Position numbers and translations under genes: made by a program. Below the pieces are notes generated by a model, which had not been told where the DNA came from, made no database searches, and worked only from the letters and a program-made list of their open reading frames with translations. From NCBI GenBank assembly GCA_944472135.2, contig OX235265.1, positions 42,133,459 through 42,197,458 on the forward strand: a DNA stretch of 64,000 bases, written 5' to 3'. This document shows positions 54,539-64,000 of this stretch, in pieces; position 1 is the stretch's first letter; each line of letters opens with the position of its first letter. This stretch comes from Trichobilharzia regenti. Its lineage: Eukaryota > Platyhelminthes > Trematoda > Strigeidida > Schistosomatidae.

Positions 54539-55094
54539 GTTGAAGATTGAACGATCAATGCATGGTTGTTTGCTCAAACCTAACCTCCCTATGCATCGGT
54601 GGCACAGTGGTTAGGACTCTCGCCGACCATGCACATGATCTGAAGTTCGATCCCCTGCCGACGCACACCTGATATCTATGGTTGTTCTGCAAAATTGGGG
54701 CTACCGATATCCCTGCTGAAAATTCCATACTTGTAACAAAAATACAGTATGAAATCAAGCTGTGATCAAAAACAAATATAACAAAAAAAATTTTCGCGGA
54801 AACATCGATACACCAGTCATCGTCTCATCGGTCGCTGTTCAGAAAGAAGTCAGGAGACAACCGTCAGAAGTAATATTGTGATTAATTATTGTAATATTTG
54901 TTCGTAGACCTTAGTTAAAACTTAATTTTAAAGCTGCCTATATGTTGGTGTTACAATAAAGAATTCTCGAGTCGCCAATCGGTGTATTGGTTTCGCGTCC
55001 GTTATTACTAAGTGTTTCTGAGAAACTTCAAGCAACAACGTGAGTCCCAGCGTAGCAAGAGTTGGGCAGTAACGGTTTACGAGAAGTGGTTGAC
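54539..55094 (+). repeat. 3' LTR of BEL/Pao element with SINE inside
   Basis: TGTCAATGTAGTTGAAG at 54539 to TGAC at 55094. Without the SINE at 54593-54788 about 360 bases remain, as in the 5' LTR. Confidence 0.78.
54593..54788 (+). mobile_element. tRNA-derived SINE in the BEL LTR
   Basis: CATCGGTGGCACAGTGGTTAG (A box), AAGTTCGATCCCCTGCC (B box), body with CACCTGATATCTATGG and GGGCTACCGATATCC, A-rich 3' end. The best full copy of the family in the window. Confidence 0.82.
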
Positions 55095-55800
55095 TGGGGT
55101 TATTTTGGCATTCACTCGCCGGTAATCACCGGTGGGTCCCCAATCATTGCTATCCTTTTTCGGAACCATATGAAGTGGGGATGCCTATGGGCTATTCGAA
55201 GGTCGAATGATTCTAAGGGTAAGCATATGGTCAAATTCATTCCTGGCGATTCTCAGTTTGTCAGGAGCTAATCGTCGTGCTTTAGATGTCACAGGTTGTC
55301 CTGCGGTAATGATGTGGTGCATAACATTGCTGGTGGTGCACGGTAGGTCGTTCGTCGGGCAGTTAAGTTCCGGATACTTGTCAACCATAGGTTGAAAAGT
55401 TGGATCAAGAATTGCCTTTATCTTAACGGGTGACAGACTAGGGCCTATGTAGCTGATGCCTTTGATAGACAGACTAGTAGTATTGTCAATCAGTCGTTTT
55501 CGGCGGACGTCTACGAGTAAATCATGATGATTAAGTAGGTCCGTGCTAATGATGGGCATTGTAACGTCAGCGAGAAGGAGAATCCACCGAATAGGTTTGC
55601 GTAAACCTACGTTCAGACAGACGTATTTCCTACCAAAGGTTGCGATTGGTTTTCCACTTGCAGCCTGTAAGTTGAGGGTAGGTTCCTTCTGTCGATCTGC
55701 TGCTGTAGCAGGAAAGACGCTGACTTCGGCTACTGTGTCGACTAAGTATCGAGTCTGGCTGATCACATCATGGATGTAAAGTAGGCGGCTAGTGCCACCG
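55095..55800 (-). pseudogene. C3 Pol: protease and start of RT, truncated
   Basis: Protease LVDTVAEVSVFPA (catalytic DTG changed to DTV), RT start [16 protein letters not shown] and a TAG in place of the Trp of SPWASP; it then ends at the BEL LTR. Clearly dead. Confidence 0.8.
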
Positions 55801-55813
55801 GCGACGGTTGCCG

Positions 55814-56641
55814 CTAACGCGTGCCGGCGGGATAGTTTCCCGCAGACTTTGAGGCATTTCCGAAGTTACAAGGCTTACAGCAACACTTCGCTTCTTGGCC
55901 ATATGTGTTGTGGTACCAGTACCAGTCAGGGCTTTTCAGAGAACGTGGTTTGGACTTAGATCGACCACGTGAGTTTCTGCGTTGGGGAGATTTAGGACGA
56001 CGCTCGGAGGAGTTAGAATGCATGTTTGACCTAAACATCTGCTGGATGGAGTTGCATAACTCTATCATTGCAGTATACTTACTCGAAGTCTGCTTAGTCA
56101 TCGAGCATATTTCGGGGACAGACCGTTTAGTTATTTCTAGAATCCTACCTGCAGAAATAGCTAAGTCCTCTATTACAGTGCCCTGAAGTGTCACAAGTAC
56201 GGTCTGTACAGACTGTGGCAGCTTGGTTAAGAAGAGTTCTCTAAACAGTCCTTCGTCGAACTGACTTTGGCCGACGACTTGTTTCATTCTTGTCAGCATG
56301 CTCACGGCTGACTGATCTCCTAACTCGATGTTATGAAATAATTCGTCCAGACGTTGTCGGTCCGTGAGAACGTTTCTCCTGAGGAGGGATGCTTTGAGCA
56401 ACTCGTACGAGTTACTTACCTCGGGACTCAACATCTGTGATGTTACGTACTTGCTGAATTCCCGCGGTAGGGCGTGAATAACTGCAAGTAACTGTGAACT
56501 GTGATCAGTTATCCCACGCTCACAAAAATCTGCTTCAGCTAGCTGAAACCACTTTTCAGCATTATCTAGCCAGTATGGTACGAGCTGAATGGTTTTAGGA
56601 GTTGAGCGGATACGAATGACCTTGGGACTAAGATCACTCAT
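55814..56641 (-). CDS. C3 Gag with CHCC motif
   Basis: 275 residues, ATG at 56641, collinear with C2 Gag. Changes include LDNAEKWF for [17 protein letters not shown] for CEHGITDQR and YWYHNTYG in place of CWYHNTYG, i.e. the first Cys of the CHCC motif is lost. The frame is open, but the nucleocapsid motif is broken. Confidence 0.85.
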   Translation of the reverse strand: MSDLSPKVIRIRSTPKTIQLVPYWLDNAEKWFQLAEADFCERGITDHSSQLLAVIHALPREFSKYVTSQMLSPEVSNSYELLKASLLRRNVLTDRQRLDELFHNIELGDQSAVSMLTRMKQVVGQSQFDEGLFRELFLTKLPQSVQTVLVTLQGTVIEDLAISAGRILEITKRSVPEICSMTKQTSSKYTAMIELCNSIQQMFRSNMHSNSSERRPKSPQRRNSRGRSKSKPRSLKSPDWYWYHNTYGQEAKCCCKPCNFGNASKSAGNYPAGTR

Positions 56642-56753
56642 GACGAAAATTATGTCGAATAACATATGGTACAGGAACAAATTCAAAAAGGAACGAACTC
56701 ACCGGGGTTATCTGCGGATTTACCGTGGATGAAGTTCGCGGTTGGGCTCACCA

Positions 56754-57455
56754 GTTTGGAGGTTGACGGATATCTTGTGCAGCAACTTCTAATTAATTTA
56801 TTCTCGCGTACCAAAAACAAAGCAAAAGCCAATATTTGATCGCCCAAACTACGTGATATATTTTGGGACAAAAGCAAGCCTTCAGACAAACGCTTAGCTG
56901 GCTAGTGATCGTGGACGTTACACGAAGGGGTACCAAATGGCGGGGATGCTTGACCGGAAGCCTTCAGCTAAACAAGTCGACTTAAACAGTGGTGGTCAGC
57001 ATTCAATTGTGATAGTTCACAATTTTCGGTGAATTTCGATGCTGAAGATTCATTTGTTCGCACTTTTGAAATCAATGTACGTTGTGACAACTATTTCTTT
57101 TGAGGTTTGCGATCAGATACACATTTTGCCAATACGAGTGCATATTCTCCAAATCCTAAAGAACTTTATCTTATTGGACCAGAAAAATGTTCGTGAGCTG
57201 AAATGAAAATACAAATCAGTCGTTATAAATACAAATTTTGTTTCGGGTCTATACGTGAAGAAGTGGAATTTCCACTAAACCAGCTAGAGTGCGCGAGATA
57301 ACAACCAAGTATGGCTTAACATTGTTCTCAGTCATTTAGATGCCTGTCCGCTCATATTCGGACAAACGATTCGACTCAAACAGCGATGAACACCAACAGA
57401 TGCTGAATGATAATGTGTGTAGGTGAAAAATTTCGAGAGACTACTTACCTCTGCA
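56754..57455 (-). repeat. Long-U3 LTR of C3
   Basis: Inverted counterpart of 47992-48693, about 700 bases, few differences. Confidence 0.65.
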
Positions 57456-57859
57456 GCTCACTCATCTCCTCTTATTGGGATTATGAGGACCCAGTGATGA
57501 AACAGATCCCAAACAATTATTCATTGGTGATGTTCTAAGTGAAAAGTGTTAGATTAGCGCGACGGGGGCGAGTGGCCCACGGGTTGCCCGACTACGACGA
57601 TGTGGTTTATAAGTATTCATTGTATACTCACATGTTATTTCGTGCGCAGTGTCTATCTTCTGTCCAGTGATTGTTTTCCGTGGAAGAGAAAGAAAGAAGG
57701 CTGAGAAATTAGGTGAAAAATTACCAGAAACTGTCTAGATCTGGACACATAAGAACATTACGCAAGAAAGGAGATCAGAAAATATGCTGGTTCTCAAAAT
57801 GGTCAACGGAATAAATGCAAATCAATAAAAAGGATTTATTTTATAACGCAGGAGATAGG
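57456..57859 (-). other. Polypurine-tract side of an upstream element, inverted copy
   Basis: Reverse complement of 47588-47991, nearly identical by eye. Confidence 0.6.
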
Positions 57860-58378
57860 TATAGTAATTTATTGTAATCGTAGTATTAGTATTTCAAGAT
57901 GACCGAATTACAAGAATCCAAACAAAACACAGAGAGGGCAGAACTCAGGAATTTGTATTTAGCGGAATTATTATGCAATTCATATAAGAAACATATTAAC
58001 AATCAACAGTAAGTATTGAAACAATACAGAGATAGAAATTGTCAATCACCACATCCGCCACACGTCGAATATCTCCTTGCGTATTTATAACGATGTCTCG
58101 GTTTGCTTGCAAGTAGCCGCGACCTTTCAACTGATTCTGCGATATTATTTTCATCAGTATTATCTGGACTTATTTCTGAATTATCTACAAAATCAGGATT
58201 ATTAGCGGAATCATTAAAATAATAATTGGAACGACCTACTTCATTTATTGTCACTTTGTCCAGGTGTCCGTTATGAACTGAGTGATCTTTGATGTCTAAT
58301 ATCTTCACCACTCGATTTCCCATTTTTTGTAGTATAATTCCAACAGAAGGTCTGTAGTTATTATCTTTGTAATAATGT
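57860..58378 (-). mobile_element. 3' LTR and Pol-tail-like end of the copy-2-type element, inverted
   Basis: 194-base LTR at 57860-58053. The minus frame from about 58375 to 58042 encodes YYKDNNYRPSVGIILQKMGN to CGGCGD. It breaks off exactly at the codon before YYKDNN, where the array-bearing insertion begins. Confidence 0.85.
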
Positions 58379-58399
58379 AATAATAATAATAATAATAAT

Positions 58400-59895
58400 A
58401 TATTTATTTCACATAAATTAAGCATTTACATGATTCACATACCGTTTGTACAGGCATGATCATATTTGACAAGTGCAGGATGAAATTGAACACTTTTATG
58501 AAATTAAAAATTGGAAAATGAATAGAAAACTTTACAAGAATAGAATATAAGGTTTTGGTTTAAGTCTAAATTATAATATTTAATACACTCATATTGAGTC
58601 AGATTCATGCGGGAATTATGAAATTTTGCGTTAATCGAATGTAAGAAGAGAGGTGATGTACATGTGCTGGAGTAAGCCACACTGGATCCAGACCGTTATT
58701 TTTATCATTTTATCAATCAATAAGAGTTCGAAAGTTTATAAAAATCCACATTAGACGGTAAGTACAGCATTATATTGGTATTAGCAGATAGAAGGAACAA
58801 ATTGGTCGCAAAGTTAACTTTGCGATGTTGAACAGAATTCAGAATGGAATTTGTTCCGTTGTTCATCGTAAGTGCTAACAATATTCTGGATACCGCTCAA
58901 GTAATACAAATGTAGAAAGCAGGATTACTGTTCATTAGCAGTGCTTCAGTGCAATACCTTCGAGAAGTGAAGAAAACAGAAGCAGCCAGCAGATAATGAT
59001 AATTTAAGTAAACAATATGCGATAACCGCAGTGTTTATTCTCCTTTTTAATTACTAGAAAATTTCTAGTCATTGAGTTTTATAGTCTACATACTAACGGT
59101 TAGTTTAAGTTTATAGTAGTAAACAACAACTGAAGTATAGAATAACAATAAAATATAAAGTAAAAATTAGGGCGAAACGAATTATGGTTTTCACTCTTAT
59201 ATAGGGTAATGTTGGGAATAGTAACTGAAGAAGTGAAATCCAAATGCCAAAGTACATAAGTTATTTAAAAGAAAAGAGGAAGTATATTAATACTGATTTA
59301 TGCTGTTGTTCTGATTTATACAGTTAGATGTCCTCCTGAAGTAGAGAAATCGTACCATGAGCCATTTTTTCAAAGAGTTTGTACGCAAGCTGTGACATAC
59401 ACGCAGCATTTATTTTTTATTTTATTTATTAACAATTTTTTTTGAAGTAATTCGTTCTCAGGAGCCTTAGCAGTATAGTGCATTCCCACAGATAAGGGTG
59501 GTTCTCTTAGGTCCCCACCATCATATCCGCTGAATAGCAGTCACCACCCTCCCACCTTTGAATCTGCTAGACCCTGGCAAAATACTTATTTTTTGTTTTC
59601 AGAAAAAAAATCTTTTATTATTGCTACGTGTCATATGGACAGTTTTTGCATTCACAAGCTAACTCAACGATACTCATGGTATGAACGACTACTTTCAGTC
59701 AGTCATTTTGTATGCATCGTCACTAACAGCAATTTAAAAATGTTTACGTACAATGAAAAAGTAAAAGAATCAAAGATTTGCAGGCTACTTTCAAGATTTT
59801 AGTTATAAGCATAGCAACGAAGAGGAAATATGAAATGTTACGAAAAAGAGAAATACATAAAGCTACATAGTTATGTATATATCTACATAGAAAGA
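58400..59895. other. Unique part of the insertion
   Basis: AT-rich. Only a 69-codon frame at 59593-59802 with no motif. AATAAA-like signal on minus near 58400. Confidence 0.4.
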
Positions 59896-62868
59896 AAGTA
59901 GTCAGTCATAAAAGATACTTCAGAAGAATACGACTACAGAGTGTTATGATAGCATAACAGTAAAATAAAATCCGTTGATACTTAGGATTCAAAGTGTAGT
60001 TAAGAGACAGTAGTTAGTTATAATAGATAGTTCAGAAGAATACGACTACAGAGTGTTATGATAGCATAACAGTAAAATAAAATCCGTTGATACTTAGGAT
60101 TCAAAGTGTAGTTAAGAGACAGTAGTTAGTTATAATAGATAGTTCAGAAGAATACGACTACAGAGTGTTATGATAGCATAACAGTAAAATAAAATCCGTT
60201 GATACTTAGGATTCAAAGTGTAGTTAAGAGACAGTAGTTAGTTATAATAGATAGTTCAGAAGAATACGACTACAGAGTGTTATGATAGCATAACAGTAAA
60301 ATAAAATCCGTTGATACTTAGGATTCAAAGTGTAGTTAAGAGACAGTAGTTAGTTATAATAGATAGTTCAGAAGAATACGACTACAGAGTGTTATGATAG
60401 CATAACAGTAAAATAAAATCCGTTGATACTTAGGATTCAAAGTGTAGTTAAGAGACAGTAGTTAGTTATAATAGGTAGTTCAGAAGAATACGACTACAGA
60501 GTGTTATGATAGCATAACAGTAAAATAAAATCCGTTGATACCTAGGATTCAAAGTGTAGTTAAGAGACAGTAGTTAGTTATAATAGATAGTTCAGAAGAA
60601 TACGACTACAGAGTGTTATGATAGCATAACAGTAAAATAAAATCCGTTGATACTTAGGATTCAAAGTGTAGTTAAGAGACAGTAGTTAGTTATAATAGAT
60701 AGTTCAGAAGAATACGACTACAGAGTGTTATGATAGCATAACAGTAAAATAAAATCCGTTGATACTTAGGATTCAAAGTGTAGTTAAGAGACAGTAGTTA
60801 GTTATAATAGATAGTTCAGAAGAATACGACTACAGAGTGTTATGATAGCATAACAGTAAAATAAAATCCGTTGATACTTAGGATTCAAAGTGTAGTTAAG
60901 AGACAGTAGTTAGTTATAATAGATAGTTCAGAAGAATACGACTACAGAGTGTTATGATAGCATAACAGTAAAATAAAATCCGTTGATACTTAGGATTCAA
61001 AGTGTAGTTAAGAGACAGTAGTTAGTTATAATAGATAGTTCAGAAGAATACGACTACAGAGTGTTATGATAGCATAACAGTAAAATAAAATCCGTTGATA
61101 CTTAGGATTCAAAGTGTAGTTAAGAGACAGTAGTTAGTTATAATAGATAGTTCAGAAGAATACGACTACAGAGTGTTATGATAGCATAACAGTAAAATAA
61201 AATCCGTTGATACTTAGGATTCAAAGTGTAGTTAAGAGACAGTAGTTAGTTATAATAGATAGTTCAGAAGAATACGACTACAGAGTGTTATGATAGTATA
61301 ACAGTAAAATAAAATCCGTTGATACCTAGGATTCAAAGTGTAGTTAAGAGACAGTAGTTAGTTATAATAGATAGTTCAGAAGAATACGACTACAGAGTGT
61401 TATGATAGCATAACAGTAAAATAAAATCCGTTGATACTTAGGATTCAAAGTGTAGTTAAGAGACAGTAGTTAGTTATAATAGATAGTTCAGAAGAATACG
61501 ACTACAGAGTGTTATGATAGCATAACAGTAAAATAAAATCCGTTGATACTTAGGATTCAAAGTGTAGTTAAGAGACAGTAGTTAGTTATAATAGATAGTT
61601 CAGAAGAATACGACTACAGAGTGTTATGATAGCATAACAGTAAAATAAAATCCGTTGATACTTAGGATTCAAAGTGTAGTTAAGAGACAGTAGTTAGTTA
61701 TAATAGATAGTTCAGAAGAATACGACTACAGAGTGTTATGATAGCATAACAGTAAAATAAAATCCGTTGATACTTAGGATTCAAAGTGTAGTTAAGAGAC
61801 AGTAGTTAGTTATAATAGATAGTTCAGAAGAATACGACTACAGAGTGTTATGATAGCATAACAGTAAAATAAAATCCGTTGATACCTAGGATTCAAAGTG
61901 TAGTTAAGAGACAGTAGTTAGTTATAATAGATAGTTCAGAAGAATACGACTACAGAGTGTTATGATAGCATAACAGTAAAATAAAATCCGTTGATACTTA
62001 GGATTCAAAGTGTAGTTAAGAGACAGTAGTTAGTTATAATAGATAGTTCAGAAGAATACGACTACAGAGTGTTATGATAGCATAACAGTAAAATAAAATC
62101 CGTTGATACTTAGGATTCAAAGTGTAGTTAAGAGACAGTAGTTAGTTATAATAGGTAGTTCAGAAGAATACGACTACAGAGTGTTATGATAGCATAACAG
62201 TAAAATAAAATCCGTTGATACTTAGGATTCAAAGTGTAGTTAAGAGACAGTAGTTAGTTATAATAGATAGTTCAGAAGAATACGACTACAGAGTGTTATG
62301 ATAGTATAACAGTAAAATAAAATCCGTTGATACCTAGGATTCAAAGTGTAGTTAAGAGACAGTAGTTAGTTATAATAGATAGTTCAGAAGAATACGACTA
62401 CAGAGTGTTATGATAGTATAACAGTAAAATAAAATCCGTTGATACTTAGGATTCAAAGTGTAGTTAAGAGACAGTAGTTAGTTATAATAGATAGTTCAGA
62501 AGAATACGACTACAGAGTGTTATGATAGCATAACAGTAAAATAAAATCCGTTGATACCTAGGATTCAAAGTGTAGTTAAGAGACAGTAGTTAGTTATAAT
62601 AGATAGTTCAGAAGAATACGACTACAGAGTGTTATGATAGTATAACAGTAAAATAAAATCCGTTGATACTTAGGATTCAAAGTGTAGTTAAGAGACAGTA
62701 GTTAGTTATAATAGATAGTTCAGAAGAATACGACTACAGAGTGTTATGATAGCATAACAGTAAAATAAAATCCGTTGATACCTAGGATTCAAAGTGTAGT
62801 TAAGAGACAGTAGTTAGTTATAATAGGTAGTTCAGAAGAATACGACTACAGAGTGTTATGATAGCATA
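59896..62868. repeat. 112-bp tandem repeat array, about 26.5 copies
   Basis: Unit AGTTAAGAGACAGTAGTTAG to GGATTCAAAGTGT; starting positions step by 112 (59931, 60043 and so on). Copies are nearly identical, with three recurring variant sites: C/T in GATAC(C/T)TAGG, G/A in ATAG(G/A)TAG and C/T in ATAG(C/T)ATAAC. Each has an inverted repeat GTTATG-ATAG-CATAAC. The first unit is the most diverged; the array stops right after a palindrome. Confidence 0.95.
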
Positions 62869-63467
62869 ACATTAGAAGTAGTGGACATCAGATGCTTTTG
62901 AGAATTCGAGATTTGAATAGTTTTGCAGGACTTCCACAAGAACTTGTATGCTCTGGATTCACCAGACGTAGTCTATGCATATGCAGTAATTCCTCAATTT
63001 TATTCAGTTGCTCTCTCATCTCATTCAGGTCTTTTCGTGCTTTCGACAGTTCACATTGCAACTTAGCTACCTCATTTTTGAATACAGTTGATACTTGCGT
63101 TGCTGAACTTGCAGTGGAGGTTTTCGTTGGATTAGCTTGAGTATTTTGAAAAGTTGAAAGACACATAGACTCCATTTTACTAGACAGATTGGGAGAATTA
63201 TAAGAATGTTGAGCAACATAAGTACTCGAACTCCTGCAAACTGTCTTGATGTGTCCAACTTTACCACATTTGTGACACTTAACACCCCGCAAACGGCAAG
63301 TGCTTCGTAGATGTAACTTTCCACAGGAAAAACACGGTTTAATGTTTTTGATCTCTCGCTGCATTCTATTACCTGTGGACGGCAGTTTGGATTTCTTTCC
63401 ATGAACACTTGTATTTTCGACTTTAGACAGCATGACATCAGATACTGACGTAGTGGGAGCAGAGTAT
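62869..63467 (-). pseudogene. Gag fragment (zinc knuckles and coiled coil) of the pol-deleted family
   Basis: Minus frame from about 63467 to 62888: YSAPTTSVSDVMLSKVENT, CFSCGKLHLRSTC, CHKCGKVGHIKTVC and the coiled coil, then a one-base deletion in the A run gives RILKSI and stop. It ends at AAT G of the codon pair before YYKDNN. More diverged from copies 1 and 2 than those are from each other. Confidence 0.85.
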
Positions 63468-63553
63468 TCAAGTCGACTTAAACAGTGGTGGTCAGCATCC
63501 AATGGTAGGTGATTGCTGTGGTCAATAATTTTGGGGAATTATTTACCGCTACA
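63468..63553 (-). repeat. Fragment of C1-type LTR start
   Basis: Reverse complement begins TGTAGCGGTAAATAATTCCC and ends GTCGACTT, the first 80-odd bases of the short-U3 LTR, with a five-base insertion near CACCTACC. Confidence 0.8.
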
Positions 63554-63653
63554 AGACGATGACTGGTGTATGGATGTCTTCGCGAAAATATAGGCAATTC
63601 GGGTTTGAGCAAACAGCCATTAATTGATCGTTGAATCTTCAACTACATTGACA
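63554..63653 (-). repeat. Fragment of BEL/Pao LTR start
   Basis: Reverse complement TGTCAATGTAGTTGAAG ... through ATCGTCTT; 100 bases of the LTR seen at 50915. Confidence 0.8.
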
Positions 63654-64000
63654 CCCAATGGCAACAGAAGATATCACGAAGACTGTTATCATTATGCCTT
63701 TCCAACTTTTTGAATTTCTACGTATGCAATTCAGTCTCCGGAATGCTGCCCAAACATTCCAACGCTTCATCGATGAATTATTTCGTGGTCTCTACTTTGC
63801 ATAAGCATACTTATTGGACTGCCTCATAGCCAGTCCAGACAAGGAAACTCACCTCAGGCACTTGGACTTGGCATTTGAAAGGTTACGCCAACATGGTGTT
63901 ACCATTAATATTCAAAAGTGTCAAATCGGTGTTGACTAACTCGACTTTCTGCGTCACACTATTGACTGCAAGGGCATTCGCCCACTGGCTACTGAGGTCG
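63654..64000 (+). pseudogene. CsRn1-type RT fragment, runs off the window
   Basis: RT from MATEDI-like start to the palm region ([18 protein letters not shown]); the catalytic box region is damaged (a TAA near 63804). It carries the same TAA as C2 in GTTGACTAACTCGAC at 63932-63946 and the same CTGCGTCAC. The window ends before the deletion junction. Confidence 0.82.

Larger units (their letters stand above)
50915..55094 (+). mobile_element. BEL/Pao LTR element with Gag but no Pol
   Basis: LTRs at 50915-51272 and 54539-55094 (the latter holds a SINE). Internal: a gag frame (51418-53214), about 190-base tandem repeats (53383-53835) and a G-rich 3' region ending GCCGGGGAG before the 3' LTR. Gag has the BEL-type LPKFEPRCFDGNPADY and CTGGASRAI segments. 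No aspartic protease, RT or integrase motif is seen. Flanks do not give a matching TSD: left is the C2 3' region, right is the inverted C3 RT. So a rearrangement took place at the right edge. Confidence 0.8.
55095..58378 (-). repeat. Right arm of a 3.3-kb inverted duplication
   Basis: Reverse-complement copy of 47069-50352. Landmarks keep one constant sum of coordinates (105447): gag ATG 48806/56641, LTR end 48693/56754, 194-base LTR 47394-47587/57860-58053. So there is no net indel over the arm. It contains the end of the copy-2-type element, the shared flank, the long-U3 LTR and C3 gag/pol. Confidence 0.85.
58378..62868. mobile_element. 4.5-kb unknown insertion: (TAA)n end, 1.5 kb unique, 112-bp tandem array
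   Basis: Left end is (TAA)n next to the gag tail (58378-58400); right end is the array, then the upstream part of a gag frame. On the minus strand it would run array, unique part, AAATAAAT and (ATT)n tail, resembling a LINE-type 3' end. No long frame was found, so its nature is open. Confidence 0.5.

Noticed and set aside
54593..54788. Functional tRNA gene
   Set aside because: Pol III A and B boxes are present but no closed acceptor stem or clear anticodon arm; several copies share a long non-tRNA body, so it is a SINE.
59896..62868. CRISPR array
   Set aside because: The direct repeats are contiguous 112-bp units without unique spacers, in a eukaryotic context with no cas genes.
58378..62869. 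Intron spliced out of the Gag frame in copies 1 and 2
   Set aside because: The borders do not give GT...AG on the coding (minus) strand: the left border could be GT but the right border ends TTAC.

Overview
The window looks like a gene-poor, repeat-dense stretch of a trematode genome, most likely a blood fluke (Schistosoma or a close relative). The reasons are two conserved eukaryotic genes with short exons and long AT-rich introns, hammerhead-type SINEs of the SM-alpha kind, RTE/SR2-like LINE ends, Penelope-like elements with GIY-YIG domains, CsRn1/Boudicca-type Ty3/gypsy elements with a CHCC Gag motif, and a BEL/Pao element. Species assignment is inference; no bacterial features are present.

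Layout, left half (1-31 kb). Exons of the 3' half of a DEAH-box splicing helicase (DHX38/PRP16) lie at 1552-16563 on the + strand. Its introns hold LINE, SINE and Penelope fragments and one near-complete non-LTR retrotransposon (8301-12072) with a 12-bp target-site duplication and a 5' fold resembling an HDV-like/Pr77-type ribozyme. The proteasome/TREX-2 cofactor SEM1 (DSS1) follows on the + strand (19289-26176, first exon not found), with a foldback element, hammerhead repeats and tRNA-like SINEs around it. From 26 to 31 kb there are only repeats and relics.

Right half (31-64 kb) is a nest of LTR retrotransposons. A SINE is split by a Ty3/gypsy element (31221-38773, minus strand, 4-bp TSD CAAG, 459-bp LTRs). 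Its pol is split by a second LTR element (33535-36035, 5-bp TSD GAATT, 194-bp LTRs), whose 5' LTR is split in turn by a truncated Penelope-like element (33581-34234, 18-bp TSD). The second element has no protease, RT or integrase: one ~480-codon frame runs from Gag with two zinc knuckles through a coiled coil to a tail that looks like a Pol C-terminus and stops inside the 3' LTR. A second intact copy lies at 45756-47587 (TSD CCTAT). Next to it are three or more copies of a CsRn1-type element (40456-43807, about 47992-50915, 55095-57455, 63654-64000). The two copies that reach that far lack the RT thumb, RNase H and integrase, the RT being fused in frame to the Pol C-terminus at the same junction. 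A BEL/Pao element with Gag but no Pol sits at 50915-55094. A 3.3-kb inverted duplication (47069-50352 versus 55095-58378) flanks it. A 3-kb array of 112-bp tandem repeats (59896-62868) lies inside a further gag fragment.

Overall theme: the right half holds three different LTR families that keep gag and LTRs but have lost catalytic pol domains, beside one element with a nearly whole pol but a gutted gag. Near-identical LTRs and intact TSDs on the pol-deleted copies suggest that they moved recently using proteins supplied in trans.
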